NCBI RefSeq assembly: GCF_000878195.1
Contig: NZ_JXST01000031.1
Location: 16,123-80,122 of the forward strand
Origin: Mycolicibacterium llatzerense
GTDB taxonomy: Bacteria > Actinomycetota > Actinomycetes > Mycobacteriales > Mycobacteriaceae
Direction of reading: 5' to 3'
Length of the DNA stretch: 64,000 nt
Shown here: positions 42,339-50,973 of the stretch, piece after piece
Numbering within the stretch: position 1 is the first letter of the stretch
Layout of the letters: the number at the start of each line of letters is the position of its first letter
Translations under genes and position numbers: made by a program
The notes under the pieces: generated by a model
Told to the model about the DNA's origin: nothing
What the model saw: only the letters and a program-made list of their open reading frames with translations
Database searches by the model: none

Positions 42339-44615
42339 CTAGTCCTCTTTGCGGATCAAGCGGCCCAGGGCCTCGCGGTCCGGCGCCAGCAGTTCGTCGA
42401 TCCGCGGCTGGTTGACGTCGGCCACGATGATCTCGCCGACCTCCTGGTACACGTTGCTGAACAAGCCGTGCGACTTCATCTTCTCGGTCTGGTAGATGTT
42501 GTCCTCGGTCGGCGTCACGTAGTAGACGATCTCGGACTTGAACCGGTGGATCAGCCACACGTGGATCAGATCCATCAGGCGCTTCTGCCGCAGCTTCTCG
42601 GCGAAGGTGTTCTGGTCGCGCACCGTCAGGATGTTGCGTCCGTGCCGGTCCTTGATCGGGTCGACGACGACGTTGGCCAGCGGCTCCTCGCCGCTGCCGT
42701 AGATGCCCAGATCCAGGACGTCCGAACCGGCACGGCGCGGACGCAGCTGCACGTGCAGCTGCTCGCCGATCTGGTAGTGGTCGCTCCACATGGCCAGCCA
42801 CTCCTCGAGCAGCTTCTTGGGCACCTCGGTCTGGACCAGGTGCTGGTGCTGGGTGGACCCGGCACCCATCGCCTTGGTGGTCGCGGTGCGGCCCGACGAT
42901 GCTGCCAGCGCGGCGTCGCTGCGCGGGCCGCCGACGAGCGTTTGCGGTGTGCGGTAAGGAGATTCGACCAGCCGCATCTTGCGTTGCAGCCGGGCCAGCG
43001 CCAGCATGCCTTCTTGCCGCAGGGACGTCGCGAACTCTTCGCACGCCACACCGTCCACCTGGTGACCGCCGTAGGTGATGAAGTTGAAGACGAAGCCCAT
43101 CTTGCCGAGTTCCTCTGGGAACGCCCGCATTTCGTCATCCGTCATGCCGGTGGTGTCCCAGTTGAACGACGGCGACAGGTTGTAGGCCATCATCTGGTCC
43201 GGGAACTCGGCGTGGATGGCCTCGGCGAATTCGCGGGCCTCCGCCAGGTCCGCGGTCTTGGTCTCCATCCACAGGATGTCCGCGAACGGTGCGGCCGCAA
43301 GCGATTTCGCGATCGCGTAGGGGATGCCGCCGCGCACCTGGTAGTAGCCCTCGGGGGTCTTGGCGAGGTCACTGTCCCACGCCACGTCCGCCCCCAGTTC
43401 GCGGGCCTTCTCCCGGGCCGCGTACAGCGACGCGCGCGCGGCGAACGTGCGCCACTCATCCGGGCTCATCGCGACGGCCTCGCCCTCCTTGGCCCGGAAC
43501 TGCAGCACTTCGGCGACGGCATCGCAGTAGGTGTTGAGACCCGAATCCGCCTGCCAGGCTTCGACGAATTTCGACTCGACCTTGTCGAAAACCGAGTCGA
43601 CGGACTGTCCGGCGTTCGGATTCCAGGCAGCGGCCGCGTCGTCGATGAGCGCCGCGATGCCGTGGCTGTCCAGCCAGGCCTCGGCGGTGGCGTACTGCCC
43701 CTGGGGCAGCGCATAGAGCAGGTGCCCGCGCAGATCGGTGACGCCCTTGTCGTGGAACCGCCGCACCATCGCCAGGAAACACGACTTGTAGGACGGGATC
43801 TTGAGGTTGGTGGCGCCCAGCAGGAACGGCTGGTCGCGCTCATCGGCAGCGCTGTCGATGAGGTTGGCGGCCTCGGCGTCGGTGCGCGCCACGATGATTC
43901 CCGGCACACCCATCATGTCCAGCTGGAAGCGCGCGGTGTTGAGACGCTTGAGCTGTTCGTCCGACGGGACCAGCACCTTGCCGCCCTGGTGGCCGCATTT
44001 CTTGGTGCCGGGCCGCTGATCCTCGATGTGGTAGCCCGGCACACCGGACTCGACGAAACGGCGAATCAGGTTGCGTACGTGGGCATCTCCACCATGACCG
44101 GTGTCGGCGTCGGCGATGATGAACGGCCGGTAATCGACGGCGGGGGTGGTCGCCCGTTGTTCGTCGGTCATCTGCAGGCGCAGGTACTGCTGATTGCGGT
44201 CCGCGGTCAGCAGCGCGCGCACCAGACCGGCGGCTTCGTCGGGCACTTGGCTCAGCGGGTAGCTTGCCAGGTCGGGACCGGGGTCTTCACTGATGGAACC
44301 CTTGGCCGAGGTGGCCCAACCACCGAGGTAGATGCCTTCGATGCCGATCCGCTTCATCACCACCGCCTGGCCGGGGGAGTACGGCCCGAACGTGGTGATG
44401 CTCTTCTTTTGCGCGAACAATTCGCGCAACCGCGGATAGAACGCTTCGGCGGCCTGCCTGGCCACGGGGTAGTCGGACGGGATGGTGCCACGCTGTTCGA
44501 CCACCTGACGCGCGGTGTAGAGCCGCGTTATGCCGTCGAAACGGGGGCTGTCGAAATACTCCTGCACGGCTGCGACGTTCTGCTCGAATGACGTCGCGAC
44601 TGCTTCGAGGGTCAT
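42339..44615 (-). CDS. aceA: Isocitrate lyase 2 (ICL2/AceA), full length
   Basis: A 758-residue ICL of the large two-domain actinobacterial type. The catalytic signature KKCGH (RPGTKKCGHQGGK) is intact, with substrate motifs GGWATSA and DADTGHGG. The C-terminal domain that makes ICL2 acetyl-CoA-responsive is complete. It cleaves isocitrate to glyoxylate and succinate, for growth on fatty acids or sterols, and may also act as methylisocitrate lyase. In M. tuberculosis H37Rv the gene is split (aceAa/aceAb); here it is whole. AAGGAG precedes ATG 44615. Confidence 0.97.
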   Translation of the reverse strand: MTLEAVATSFEQNVAAVQEYFDSPRFDGITRLYTARQVVEQRGTIPSDYPVARQAAEAFYPRLRELFAQKKSITTFGPYSPGQAVVMKRIGIEGIYLGGWATSAKGSISEDPGPDLASYPLSQVPDEAAGLVRALLTADRNQQYLRLQMTDEQRATTPAVDYRPFIIADADTGHGGDAHVRNLIRRFVESGVPGYHIEDQRPGTKKCGHQGGKVLVPSDEQLKRLNTARFQLDMMGVPGIIVARTDAEAANLIDSAADERDQPFLLGATNLKIPSYKSCFLAMVRRFHDKGVTDLRGHLLYALPQGQYATAEAWLDSHGIAALIDDAAAAWNPNAGQSVDSVFDKVESKFVEAWQADSGLNTYCDAVAEVLQFRAKEGEAVAMSPDEWRTFAARASLYAAREKARELGADVAWDSDLAKTPEGYYQVRGGIPYAIAKSLAAAPFADILWMETKTADLAEAREFAEAIHAEFPDQMMAYNLSPSFNWDTTGMTDDEMRAFPEELGKMGFVFNFITYGGHQVDGVACEEFATSLRQEGMLALARLQRKMRLVESPYRTPQTLVGGPRSDAALAASSGRTATTKAMGAGSTQHQHLVQTEVPKKLLEEWLAMWSDHYQIGEQLHVQLRPRRAGSDVLDLGIYGSGEEPLANVVVDPIKDRHGRNILTVRDQNTFAEKLRQKRLMDLIHVWLIHRFKSEIVYYVTPTEDNIYQTEKMKSHGLFSNVYQEVGEIIVADVNQPRIDELLAPDREALGRLIRKED

Positions 44616-44689
44616 GGACTGCTCCTTGCTGAGCCTGGTTCCGATGAGCCCTCCGAGCCTATCGCCGCGGGGCGGCCGTGAATACGCGT

Positions 44690-45085
44690 TCAGACATTCA
44701 CGTCGAACCCGAGGTTGACGTCGCAGGCCGCCCGCCCGCCGCGGATGCCCCAGTTCTCGAGCGCACTCTCGCGGAGCAGGATCGTGATGTGATCGGCTGG
44801 AATGTCGAAGGCGGCCAGGCGGCCGACGATCTCGCGGTAAAGCTCCCGCTTGGCAGCCACCGATCGGCCGGCGAAACAGTCGATGGTCACCAGCGTGTAC
44901 CGCTCGGGGTGTTCGAGGTGCGGGGCATGCGAAACCCGGTGCGGTTCATGAACCAGCAGCCGGACGTGCTTGTCGCCGACCGGGATCCGGAACGCGGCAA
45001 CCAGCGCACTGTGGACGGCATCGATGATGGCGACCTCGTCGGGCTGGCTGTACTGACGGCGGACCTCGATCAGTGAACTCGGCAT
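44690..45085 (-). CDS. Tautomerase-superfamily protein
   Basis: A 131-residue protein. ATG 45085 is chosen because Pro then becomes the residue after Met (MPSSLIEVRR), the catalytic base of the tautomerase superfamily. The rest resembles the single-domain malonate-semialdehyde-decarboxylase/cis-CaaD-like branch (LVTIDCFAGRS, ILLRESALENWGIRGG). Substrate unknown. It lies 27 bases after the cyclotransferase stop and 74 bases before aceA, same strand. Confidence 0.8.
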   Translation of the reverse strand: MPSSLIEVRRQYSQPDEVAIIDAVHSALVAAFRIPVGDKHVRLLVHEPHRVSHAPHLEHPERYTLVTIDCFAGRSVAAKRELYREIVGRLAAFDIPADHITILLRESALENWGIRGGRAACDVNLGFDVNV

Positions 45086-45112
45086 GGCCCAGATCGTCAC
45101 ACCCGACGGCCG

Positions 45113-45895
45113 TCAGCGCACCTGAATTTCTGCCGCTGTGGCCGGATCGAAGCGGACCCGGAACACCGCCGGCCAGTACTTGCCCGTGACGAGAAACTGC
45201 TCATCGCCGAGATGCGCGATGCCGTTGAGCACCCCGACCTCGCCCTGCCAGGCCGGGTCGCGCAGACCGGTGGCGTACACCACCGCCGTGACGGCGCCCG
45301 TCGTGCCGTCGATCTCGATGATCTGGTCGGTCGGGAACACGTTGGCCCAGATCCGGTTGCCGACACAGTCGAGGCTGTTGAGCCCGGACACCTGAATTCC
45401 GTTGTAGGTCACGGTCATGGCCCCGGTTTCGCGCATGTCGTCCACGGTGTGGAAATGCAGTAGGGCGGAACCGTCGCTACGGATCAGCCGGTCGCCCGCG
45501 CGGCACAGGCCCCACCCCTCGCCTGCGAGCGGTACTTCGCGCAGCATGGTGAGTGTGGCCTTGTCCCACTCGATCGCGACGCCGTTCTCGTACGTCACCT
45601 GCCACAGGTGCGCGCCGGCATCGGCGATACCCTCACCGAAATAGGCGGGCGGCAGCGGTACGGCGCGGCGTAGCTGCCCCGTGGCGGCGTCGAGTTCACG
45701 CAATGCGGACTTGCCCTCCAGGCCCGAGCTCTCATACAGGGTCGGCCCGTCGACGAACATGCCCTCGGTGAAGGAGACGGGGTCGTGGTCGAACTGTTCG
45801 AGGACGACGGGACGCAGCCTGGCAATCTGATCGGCACCGGCGGTCGGGACTGCCGCGCAGCCCGCCAGCAGTACCGCGGCCATCAGGAGTCTCAC
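45113..45895 (-). CDS. Glutamine cyclotransferase lipoprotein
   Basis: A 260-residue exported protein of the plant/bacterial glutaminyl-peptide cyclotransferase family, a five-bladed beta-propeller that forms N-terminal pyroglutamate. The GTG start overlaps the upstream stop (GTGA). The signal peptide has a lipobox LLLAGC (Cys13). Family motifs SFTEGMFVDGPTLYESSG, YFGEGIA, WANVFPTDQIIEID and VLNGIA are present. It should act outside the membrane on exported proteins. Confidence 0.9.
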   Translation of the reverse strand: MRLLMAAVLLAGCAAVPTAGADQIARLRPVVLEQFDHDPVSFTEGMFVDGPTLYESSGLEGKSALRELDAATGQLRRAVPLPPAYFGEGIADAGAHLWQVTYENGVAIEWDKATLTMLREVPLAGEGWGLCRAGDRLIRSDGSALLHFHTVDDMRETGAMTVTYNGIQVSGLNSLDCVGNRIWANVFPTDQIIEIDGTTGAVTAVVYATGLRDPAWQGEVGVLNGIAHLGDEQFLVTGKYWPAVFRVRFDPATAAEIQVR

Positions 45896-46536
45896 AACGA
45901 CGCCACCAGGACCAGCAGCGCCCCTACTGCCGACAGCGTCACCGCAGTGATCGCGGCCGTGTGTTCCTGCACCCAGTGGCGCATCCGCTCCAGGCCCTTC
46001 TCGGCATACCGCGAGGCCACCAGGTGCGCGAAGATCGGCGCGGCCGTGGTGGATCCGGCCAACACGACGAAATAGCCGATCGCAGTGGCCTTTTCGGCGG
46101 GACTGGCCAGAAATGCGTCGATGGCCACGCCACCGGCGATACACGCCAGGATGAACTTCGGATTGGCGACCGCGAAGGCGACTCCCGTGACGGCCGTGAC
46201 CAGTGGTGACGCGGACTGCAGCCGGGTGAGCCAGCCCGTCGCCTGCGCGTAGTGCTTGCGCCGCAGCCAGGTGACGACGCCGAGCACGATCAGCGCGATG
46301 CCGATGCCGAGCTGCAGGCGCGAACTGGTCGTGGCGGCGTGCGACTGGCCGACCGGGGACACCAGCACCACCGCGCTGATCACGACCGTCAGACCGGCCA
46401 GCCACCCGCACAGGTAGGTCAGACCGGTGCTGCGGGGCCGGTCCGAGTACAACAGGAGCAGCACCGGCGGCAGCACCGCCATCGGGGACAGCGCCACGAT
46501 GAGCGCGTCGGGGAGCAACCACGTCACACCAGCCAT
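45892..46536 (-). CDS. GAP/Sap-family membrane protein (LysE-like fold)
   Basis: A 214-residue protein with six transmembrane helices. The N-terminus (DALIVALSPMAVLPPVLLLL followed by SDRPRSTGLTYLCGWLAGL) fits the mycobacterial GAP/sulfolipid-addressing (Sap) family, used in export or transport of cell-wall lipids such as glycopeptidolipids. The specific cargo here is unknown. Its stop overlaps the GTG of the cyclotransferase lipoprotein gene, so they are co-translated. Divergent from the helicase gene by 59 bases. Confidence 0.8.
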   Translation of the reverse strand: MAGVTWLLPDALIVALSPMAVLPPVLLLLYSDRPRSTGLTYLCGWLAGLTVVISAVVLVSPVGQSHAATTSSRLQLGIGIALIVLGVVTWLRRKHYAQATGWLTRLQSASPLVTAVTGVAFAVANPKFILACIAGGVAIDAFLASPAEKATAIGYFVVLAGSTTAAPIFAHLVASRYAEKGLERMRHWVQEHTAAITAVTLSAVGALLVLVASL

Positions 46537-46595
46537 CCTGCCAATCCCTGCCCGCCGCAGCCGCGCGGCCGGTGATCGGGCACGCTTGACCCACG

Positions 46596-49118
46596 ATGGC
46601 ACTTCTTGACGACCCCGCGGACCTGACCGCCCTGCGCGCCACCGGCGCCGACCCCGACGAATTGCTCGCGTCGTTCGCCGAGTGGGCCGAGGCGTCGGGC
46701 ACTGCGCTGTATCCGGCGCAGGAGGAGGCGCTGATCGAGCTGGTCAGTGGCGCCAACGTGGTGCTGGCGACGCCGACCGGTTCCGGCAAGTCGCTGGTAG
46801 CCACCGGCGGGGTCTATTTCGCCCTCGCTTCGAACCGGCGCAGTTACTACACCGCGCCCATCAAGGCACTGGTCAGTGAGAAGTTCTTCGCGTTGTGTGA
46901 CGTTTTCGGCGCCGCCAATGTCGGGATGCTCACCGGCGACGCGGCGGTCAACGCCGGGGCACCGATCATCGCGTGCACGGCCGAGATCCTGGCGAACATC
47001 GCGCTGCGCGAGGGCGCACAAGCGGACATCGGTTTGGTGGTGATGGACGAGTTCCATTTCTACGGCGATCCCGACCGCGGCTGGGCCTGGCAGGTGCCGC
47101 TGCTGGAATTGCCCGCGGCCCAGTTCCTGTTGATGTCCGCGACGCTCGGCGACGTGACCGTCCTGCGTGAGGACCTCACCCGGCGCACCGGCCGGACAAC
47201 GGCGCTGGTGGCCAACGCCGAGCGGCCCGTGCCGCTCTACTACAGCTACGCCACCACTGCGATGCACGAGACCATCGCCGATCTGCTGCAGACCAAACAG
47301 TCGCCGATCTACGTCGTGCATTTCACCCAGGCCGCCGCGCTCGAGCGGGCGCAGGCGCTGATGAGCGTCAATGTGTGTACCAAAGAGGAGAAGGCGGCGA
47401 TCGCCGCCCATATCGGCGGCTTCCGGTTCACGACGGCGTTCGGCTCGACGCTGTCGCGGCTGGTCCGGCACGGCATCGGTGTGCACCACGCCGGCATGCT
47501 GCCCAAGTACCGGCGCCTGGTGGAGCAACTGGCCCAGGCGGGGCTGCTGAAGGTCATCTGCGGCACCGACACCCTCGGCGTCGGCATCAATGTACCGATC
47601 CGCACCGTGGTGTTCTCGGCGCTGTCGAAGTACGACGGCACCCGCACCCGGCTGCTGAACGCCCGGGAGTTCCATCAGATCGCCGGCCGCGCCGGGCGGG
47701 CCGGCTACGACACCGCGGGCACCGTCGTGGTGCAGGCCCCCGAGCACGAGGTGGAGAACCTCAAACAGTTCGCCAAGGTCGCCGACGATCCGAAGAAACG
47801 GCGAAAGCTGGTGCGCCGCAAAGCTCCCGAGGGCATGGTGCCGTGGGGCGAGAACACCATGACCCGTCTGGTCGAGGCCGCACCCGAAGCGCTGACGAGC
47901 AACATGCGGGTATCGACGGCCATGATCCTCGACGTCGTCGACCGTCCAGGTGACCCCTGCCTGGCCATGCGCCGGCTGCTCGGCGACAACCACGAGCCAC
48001 GCAAGCGCCAGCTGCGGCACATCCGCGAAGCGGTCGGAATCGCGCGCTCACTGCTGCAAGCCGGGGTGCTGGAACGACTCGTCGAACCCGAGCCGGACGG
48101 GCGGCGCTACCGACTGACCGTCGACCTGCCACCGGATTTCGCGCTGAACCAACCGCTGTCGACGTTCGCGCTGGCGGCCGTCGAGTTGCTCGACCCGGCA
48201 TCGGATACCTTTGCGCTCGACGTGGTTTCGGTGATCGAGGCGACGCTCGAGGATCCGCGCCAGATCCTGGCGGCCCAGTTGAAGAAGGCCCGTGGCGAGG
48301 CCGTCGCCGCCATGAAGGCCGAAGGCATCGAATACGACGAGCGCATCGAACTCCTGGACGACATCACCTATCCACGCCCGCTCGACGAGCTGCTGGCGCA
48401 CTGCTTCGAGGTGTACTGCAGAAGCAACCCGTGGGCGGCTGACGGGCATCCCGCCCCGAAGTCCGTCGTGCGCGAGATGTGGGAACAGGGACTCACGTTC
48501 AAGGAGTACGTCAGCGCTTACGGGCTGACCCGCACCGAGGGTGCGGTGCTGCGCTACCTGTCCGACGCCTTCAAGGCGCTGCGGTCGGGAGTTCCGGCTG
48601 CCGCGCGGACCGACGAGCTCACGGACATCGTCGAATGGCTGGGAGAGCTTGTGCGCCAGGTGGATTCGAGCCTGCTCGACGAATGGGAGCAGCTGACCAG
48701 TGCCGACCAGGTCGACGAGGTAGCGGTGATGGCTCCCGTGCGGCCGCTGACCGGCAACGAGCGGGCCTTCACCGCGATGGTTCGCAACGCCCTGTTCCGG
48801 CGGGTGGAGCTGTGGGCCCGACGCCGTTGGGACGAGCTCGGTGCACTCGACGCCGCGTCGGGGTGGACGGCGCCGCGGTGGGAAGCGGTGGGGGAGCAGT
48901 ATTTCGCCGAGCACGTCGACCTCGGCACCGGGGCGGACGCCCGCGGGCCCGCCATGTTGATCTTCGACCGTGCGCCAGGCGTATGGCGCATCCGCCAGAT
49001 CCTCGACGACCCGGCTCACGACCACGACTGGGGGATCGACGTGGAGGTCGATCTCGCCGCGTCGGACGAGGACGGCGCACCGGTTATCAGACTGGTCGCG
49101 GCCGGGCGGTCGGACTAG
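46596..49118 (+). CDS. Ski2-like DEAD/DEAH-box helicase with DUF3516
   Basis: An 840-residue helicase. Walker A TPTGSGKS (59-66), DEFH box (about 151-154), SATLGD (motif III), the VHHAGMLPKYRRLVEQLAQA segment and the QIAGRAGRAGYDT motif VI mark superfamily 2 of the Ski2 type. The C-terminal 350 residues match the actinobacterial DUF3516 extension. It probably unwinds RNA in turnover or ribosome maturation. Its last 32 bases overlap the convergent methyltransferase gene. Confidence 0.92.
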   Translation: MALLDDPADLTALRATGADPDELLASFAEWAEASGTALYPAQEEALIELVSGANVVLATPTGSGKSLVATGGVYFALASNRRSYYTAPIKALVSEKFFALCDVFGAANVGMLTGDAAVNAGAPIIACTAEILANIALREGAQADIGLVVMDEFHFYGDPDRGWAWQVPLLELPAAQFLLMSATLGDVTVLREDLTRRTGRTTALVANAERPVPLYYSYATTAMHETIADLLQTKQSPIYVVHFTQAAALERAQALMSVNVCTKEEKAAIAAHIGGFRFTTAFGSTLSRLVRHGIGVHHAGMLPKYRRLVEQLAQAGLLKVICGTDTLGVGINVPIRTVVFSALSKYDGTRTRLLNAREFHQIAGRAGRAGYDTAGTVVVQAPEHEVENLKQFAKVADDPKKRRKLVRRKAPEGMVPWGENTMTRLVEAAPEALTSNMRVSTAMILDVVDRPGDPCLAMRRLLGDNHEPRKRQLRHIREAVGIARSLLQAGVLERLVEPEPDGRRYRLTVDLPPDFALNQPLSTFALAAVELLDPASDTFALDVVSVIEATLEDPRQILAAQLKKARGEAVAAMKAEGIEYDERIELLDDITYPRPLDELLAHCFEVYCRSNPWAADGHPAPKSVVREMWEQGLTFKEYVSAYGLTRTEGAVLRYLSDAFKALRSGVPAAARTDELTDIVEWLGELVRQVDSSLLDEWEQLTSADQVDEVAVMAPVRPLTGNERAFTAMVRNALFRRVELWARRRWDELGALDAASGWTAPRWEAVGEQYFAEHVDLGTGADARGPAMLIFDRAPGVWRIRQILDDPAHDHDWGIDVEVDLAASDEDGAPVIRLVAAGRSD

Positions 49119-49809
49119 CCGGGTCAGTCCGTCCGGGTGTACATACCGTTGACGTAGTCGCCCGCCCCACCATGAGCGGGTGGACGATCGCCGGCATGCC
49201 GCGCCATACGTCGTCGGTGGCAGCGACACAGAATCCGTTGGCGCGCATCAGCTCGATGGTGGCGCGGTTGCACCGGCACCCGCCGGCAAAGTGGCGCCAA
49301 GGGCCTTCGAGTCGGTCCTGGCAGGCTGCGAGGAATCGCGAGCTCGCACGCACGTGCTCGATGAACAGCAACTGCCCGTCCGGTCGCAGCACGCGGGCGA
49401 TTTCGCGAAGTGCGCGTTCAGGTTCGTCGACGGTGCACAACACGAGCGTCGAGACGACGGTGTCCACGGACGCATCGGCCAGCGGGAGGTGTTCAGCTGA
49501 TGCGTCGACGATCCGCGCCCGGTAATCCTGGCGCTGCAGGCGTCGTGCGAGCCGTCGGCGCATCGCTGCAACGGGTTCGGTGACGACCAGCTCCGTGATG
49601 CCGTCGGGATAGTGCTCGAAGTTCAGCCCGGTACCGGCGCCGATTTCGACAACCTGCCCACGAGCGCCACTGAGGAGGGCTCGGCGTCGGCGCTTCATCC
49701 CCGCGACTTCGCCCAGCCAGCAGAACGGATCGTAGATCTGCGCCATGATCCGCAACCACGCCGCCGATGGTGCGGGCGTTCGGCATTCGGTGTTCTCGAT
49801 CTGCGTCAT
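49087..49809 (-). CDS. Class I SAM-dependent methyltransferase
   Basis: A 240-residue methyltransferase. Motif I is VVEIGAGTGLNF (about 53-64), with VVTEP, the acidic-loop region IVDASAEHLPLADASVDTVV and LLFIEHVRA, typical of ubiquinone/menaquinone or small-molecule methylases. A CRCNR segment after position 180 could bind metal or be structural. Substrate unknown. The 3' end overlaps the helicase gene by 32 bases; the start ATG 49809 faces away from the fusion regulator gene behind it. Confidence 0.88.
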   Translation of the reverse strand: MTQIENTECRTPAPSAAWLRIMAQIYDPFCWLGEVAGMKRRRRALLSGARGQVVEIGAGTGLNFEHYPDGITELVVTEPVAAMRRRLARRLQRQDYRARIVDASAEHLPLADASVDTVVSTLVLCTVDEPERALREIARVLRPDGQLLFIEHVRASSRFLAACQDRLEGPWRHFAGGCRCNRATIELMRANGFCVAATDDVWRGMPAIVHPLMVGRATTSTVCTPGRTDPASPTARPRPV

Positions 49810-49892
49810 GCGGCAAACCTATGGAATGCCGCACCGTGCACGCATCCCGCGAAACGGCCATCATCCGCTGATGGCCCGTTCCGGCTATCCGC

Positions 49893-50936
49893 TCACAACA
49901 GTCCTCGGCGCGCGGCTTCCGCGACGGCCGCCGTGCGTGTGGTGCGGCCGAGCTTGCGGCGGATGTTGGCGACGTGGCGGTGAACGGTGTGCGGGCTCAG
50001 GACCAGATGCTCGGCGATCTCGTGATCGCTCAGACCCCTTGCGACGCAGGCGAGGATCTCCCGCTCGCGACCGGAGAGCAGGACTTGCTCCGGCTCTCTC
50101 GTGCCGTGCGGTGACGACTGCCCGGGGGCCAGTACTTCGCGGCAAGCCTCGACTACGGAATCGATATCGCCGTGCCAGGGAAAGTGAGCGCTGCCCTGCA
50201 GCGGTACCAGAGTTGCGCCGGGAATCGCGGCCGCAACCTCGCGCCCGAGCGCGTATGGGATGGCGCGGTCGTCGCGACGGTGCACGACCAGGGTCGGCGC
50301 GCCGATGCCAGGAAGATGTGCCCGGACGTCGGCGCGATAGACCAGATTCAGCAACGCGGCGGCGGTCTCGGCAGTCGCCGATTCCCGCTGAAACCGGGCA
50401 AATCGCTCGTGCTCGTCGGCGTCGGCGCCGGCGAGGAAGAGGTCGCTGAGAACGCGCGAGCCGAGTCCCCAGTGCGCCCGAACCGCCGCGACAATGGCAT
50501 CTGCCACGTCCGCAGTGGTGATCGCCGCCCCATCGGAGTAGGAACCGTACAGCACCATCCGCTCGACGCGCTCGGGATAGGTTGCGGCAAAAGCGATTGC
50601 GGTACAGCTGCCGGCTGAACCGCCGATCAGTGACACGCGTTCGAGTTCCAGCTCGTCAAGGAGCGCGCAGAGTGTCGCGACGTCCTCGTCGATGGTCAGA
50701 TCCGAATCCCGCAGGGTGCGGTCGGACACGCCCACTCCCAGCCGGTCATAGCGGATCAGCGTGTATCCGTCCGCGACGCCTGTCCAGAAACGCCTGAAGC
50801 CCGCGCTCTGCCAGTCCAGTTCGAGGTGGCTCACCCACCAGGCCGGAGCAATGAGGGGCGGACCGTTCCCGCGCACCTCGTACGCCACGCGGCGCCCGCC
50901 GCGGGGAAGGAACCGCAACGCAGACTCCGCCACCAT
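49893..50936 (-). CDS. Alpha/beta hydrolase fused to a LuxR-type DNA-binding domain
   Basis: A 347-residue fusion. Residues about 10-265 are an alpha/beta hydrolase with nucleophile elbow GGSAGSC, acid Asp in VHRRDDRAIP and His in GSAHFPWHGD, all three present. Residues about 280-347 are a LuxR/FixJ helix-turn-helix (LSGREREILACVARGLSDHE followed by HTVHRHVANIRRKLGRT). It is probably a transcription factor that senses or cleaves an ester-type ligand. The start is ATG 50936; a longer open frame upstream overlaps the divergent gene and is unlikely. Confidence 0.88.
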   Translation of the reverse strand: MVAESALRFLPRGGRRVAYEVRGNGPPLIAPAWWVSHLELDWQSAGFRRFWTGVADGYTLIRYDRLGVGVSDRTLRDSDLTIDEDVATLCALLDELELERVSLIGGSAGSCTAIAFAATYPERVERMVLYGSYSDGAAITTADVADAIVAAVRAHWGLGSRVLSDLFLAGADADEHERFARFQRESATAETAAALLNLVYRADVRAHLPGIGAPTLVVHRRDDRAIPYALGREVAAAIPGATLVPLQGSAHFPWHGDIDSVVEACREVLAPGQSSPHGTREPEQVLLSGREREILACVARGLSDHEIAEHLVLSPHTVHRHVANIRRKLGRTTRTAAVAEAARRGLL

Positions 50937-50973
50937 CACCACGAGCCTACGGTGGATCGGGCAAACTGATCGC

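Noticed and set aside
42468..44591. A 707-codon plus-strand frame across aceA
   Set aside because: Antisense shadow of ICL2, whose catalytic residues are intact on the minus strand.
46524..48020. A 498-codon minus-strand frame across the helicase gene
   Set aside because: Antisense shadow; the helicase motifs I, II, III and VI are all on the plus strand.
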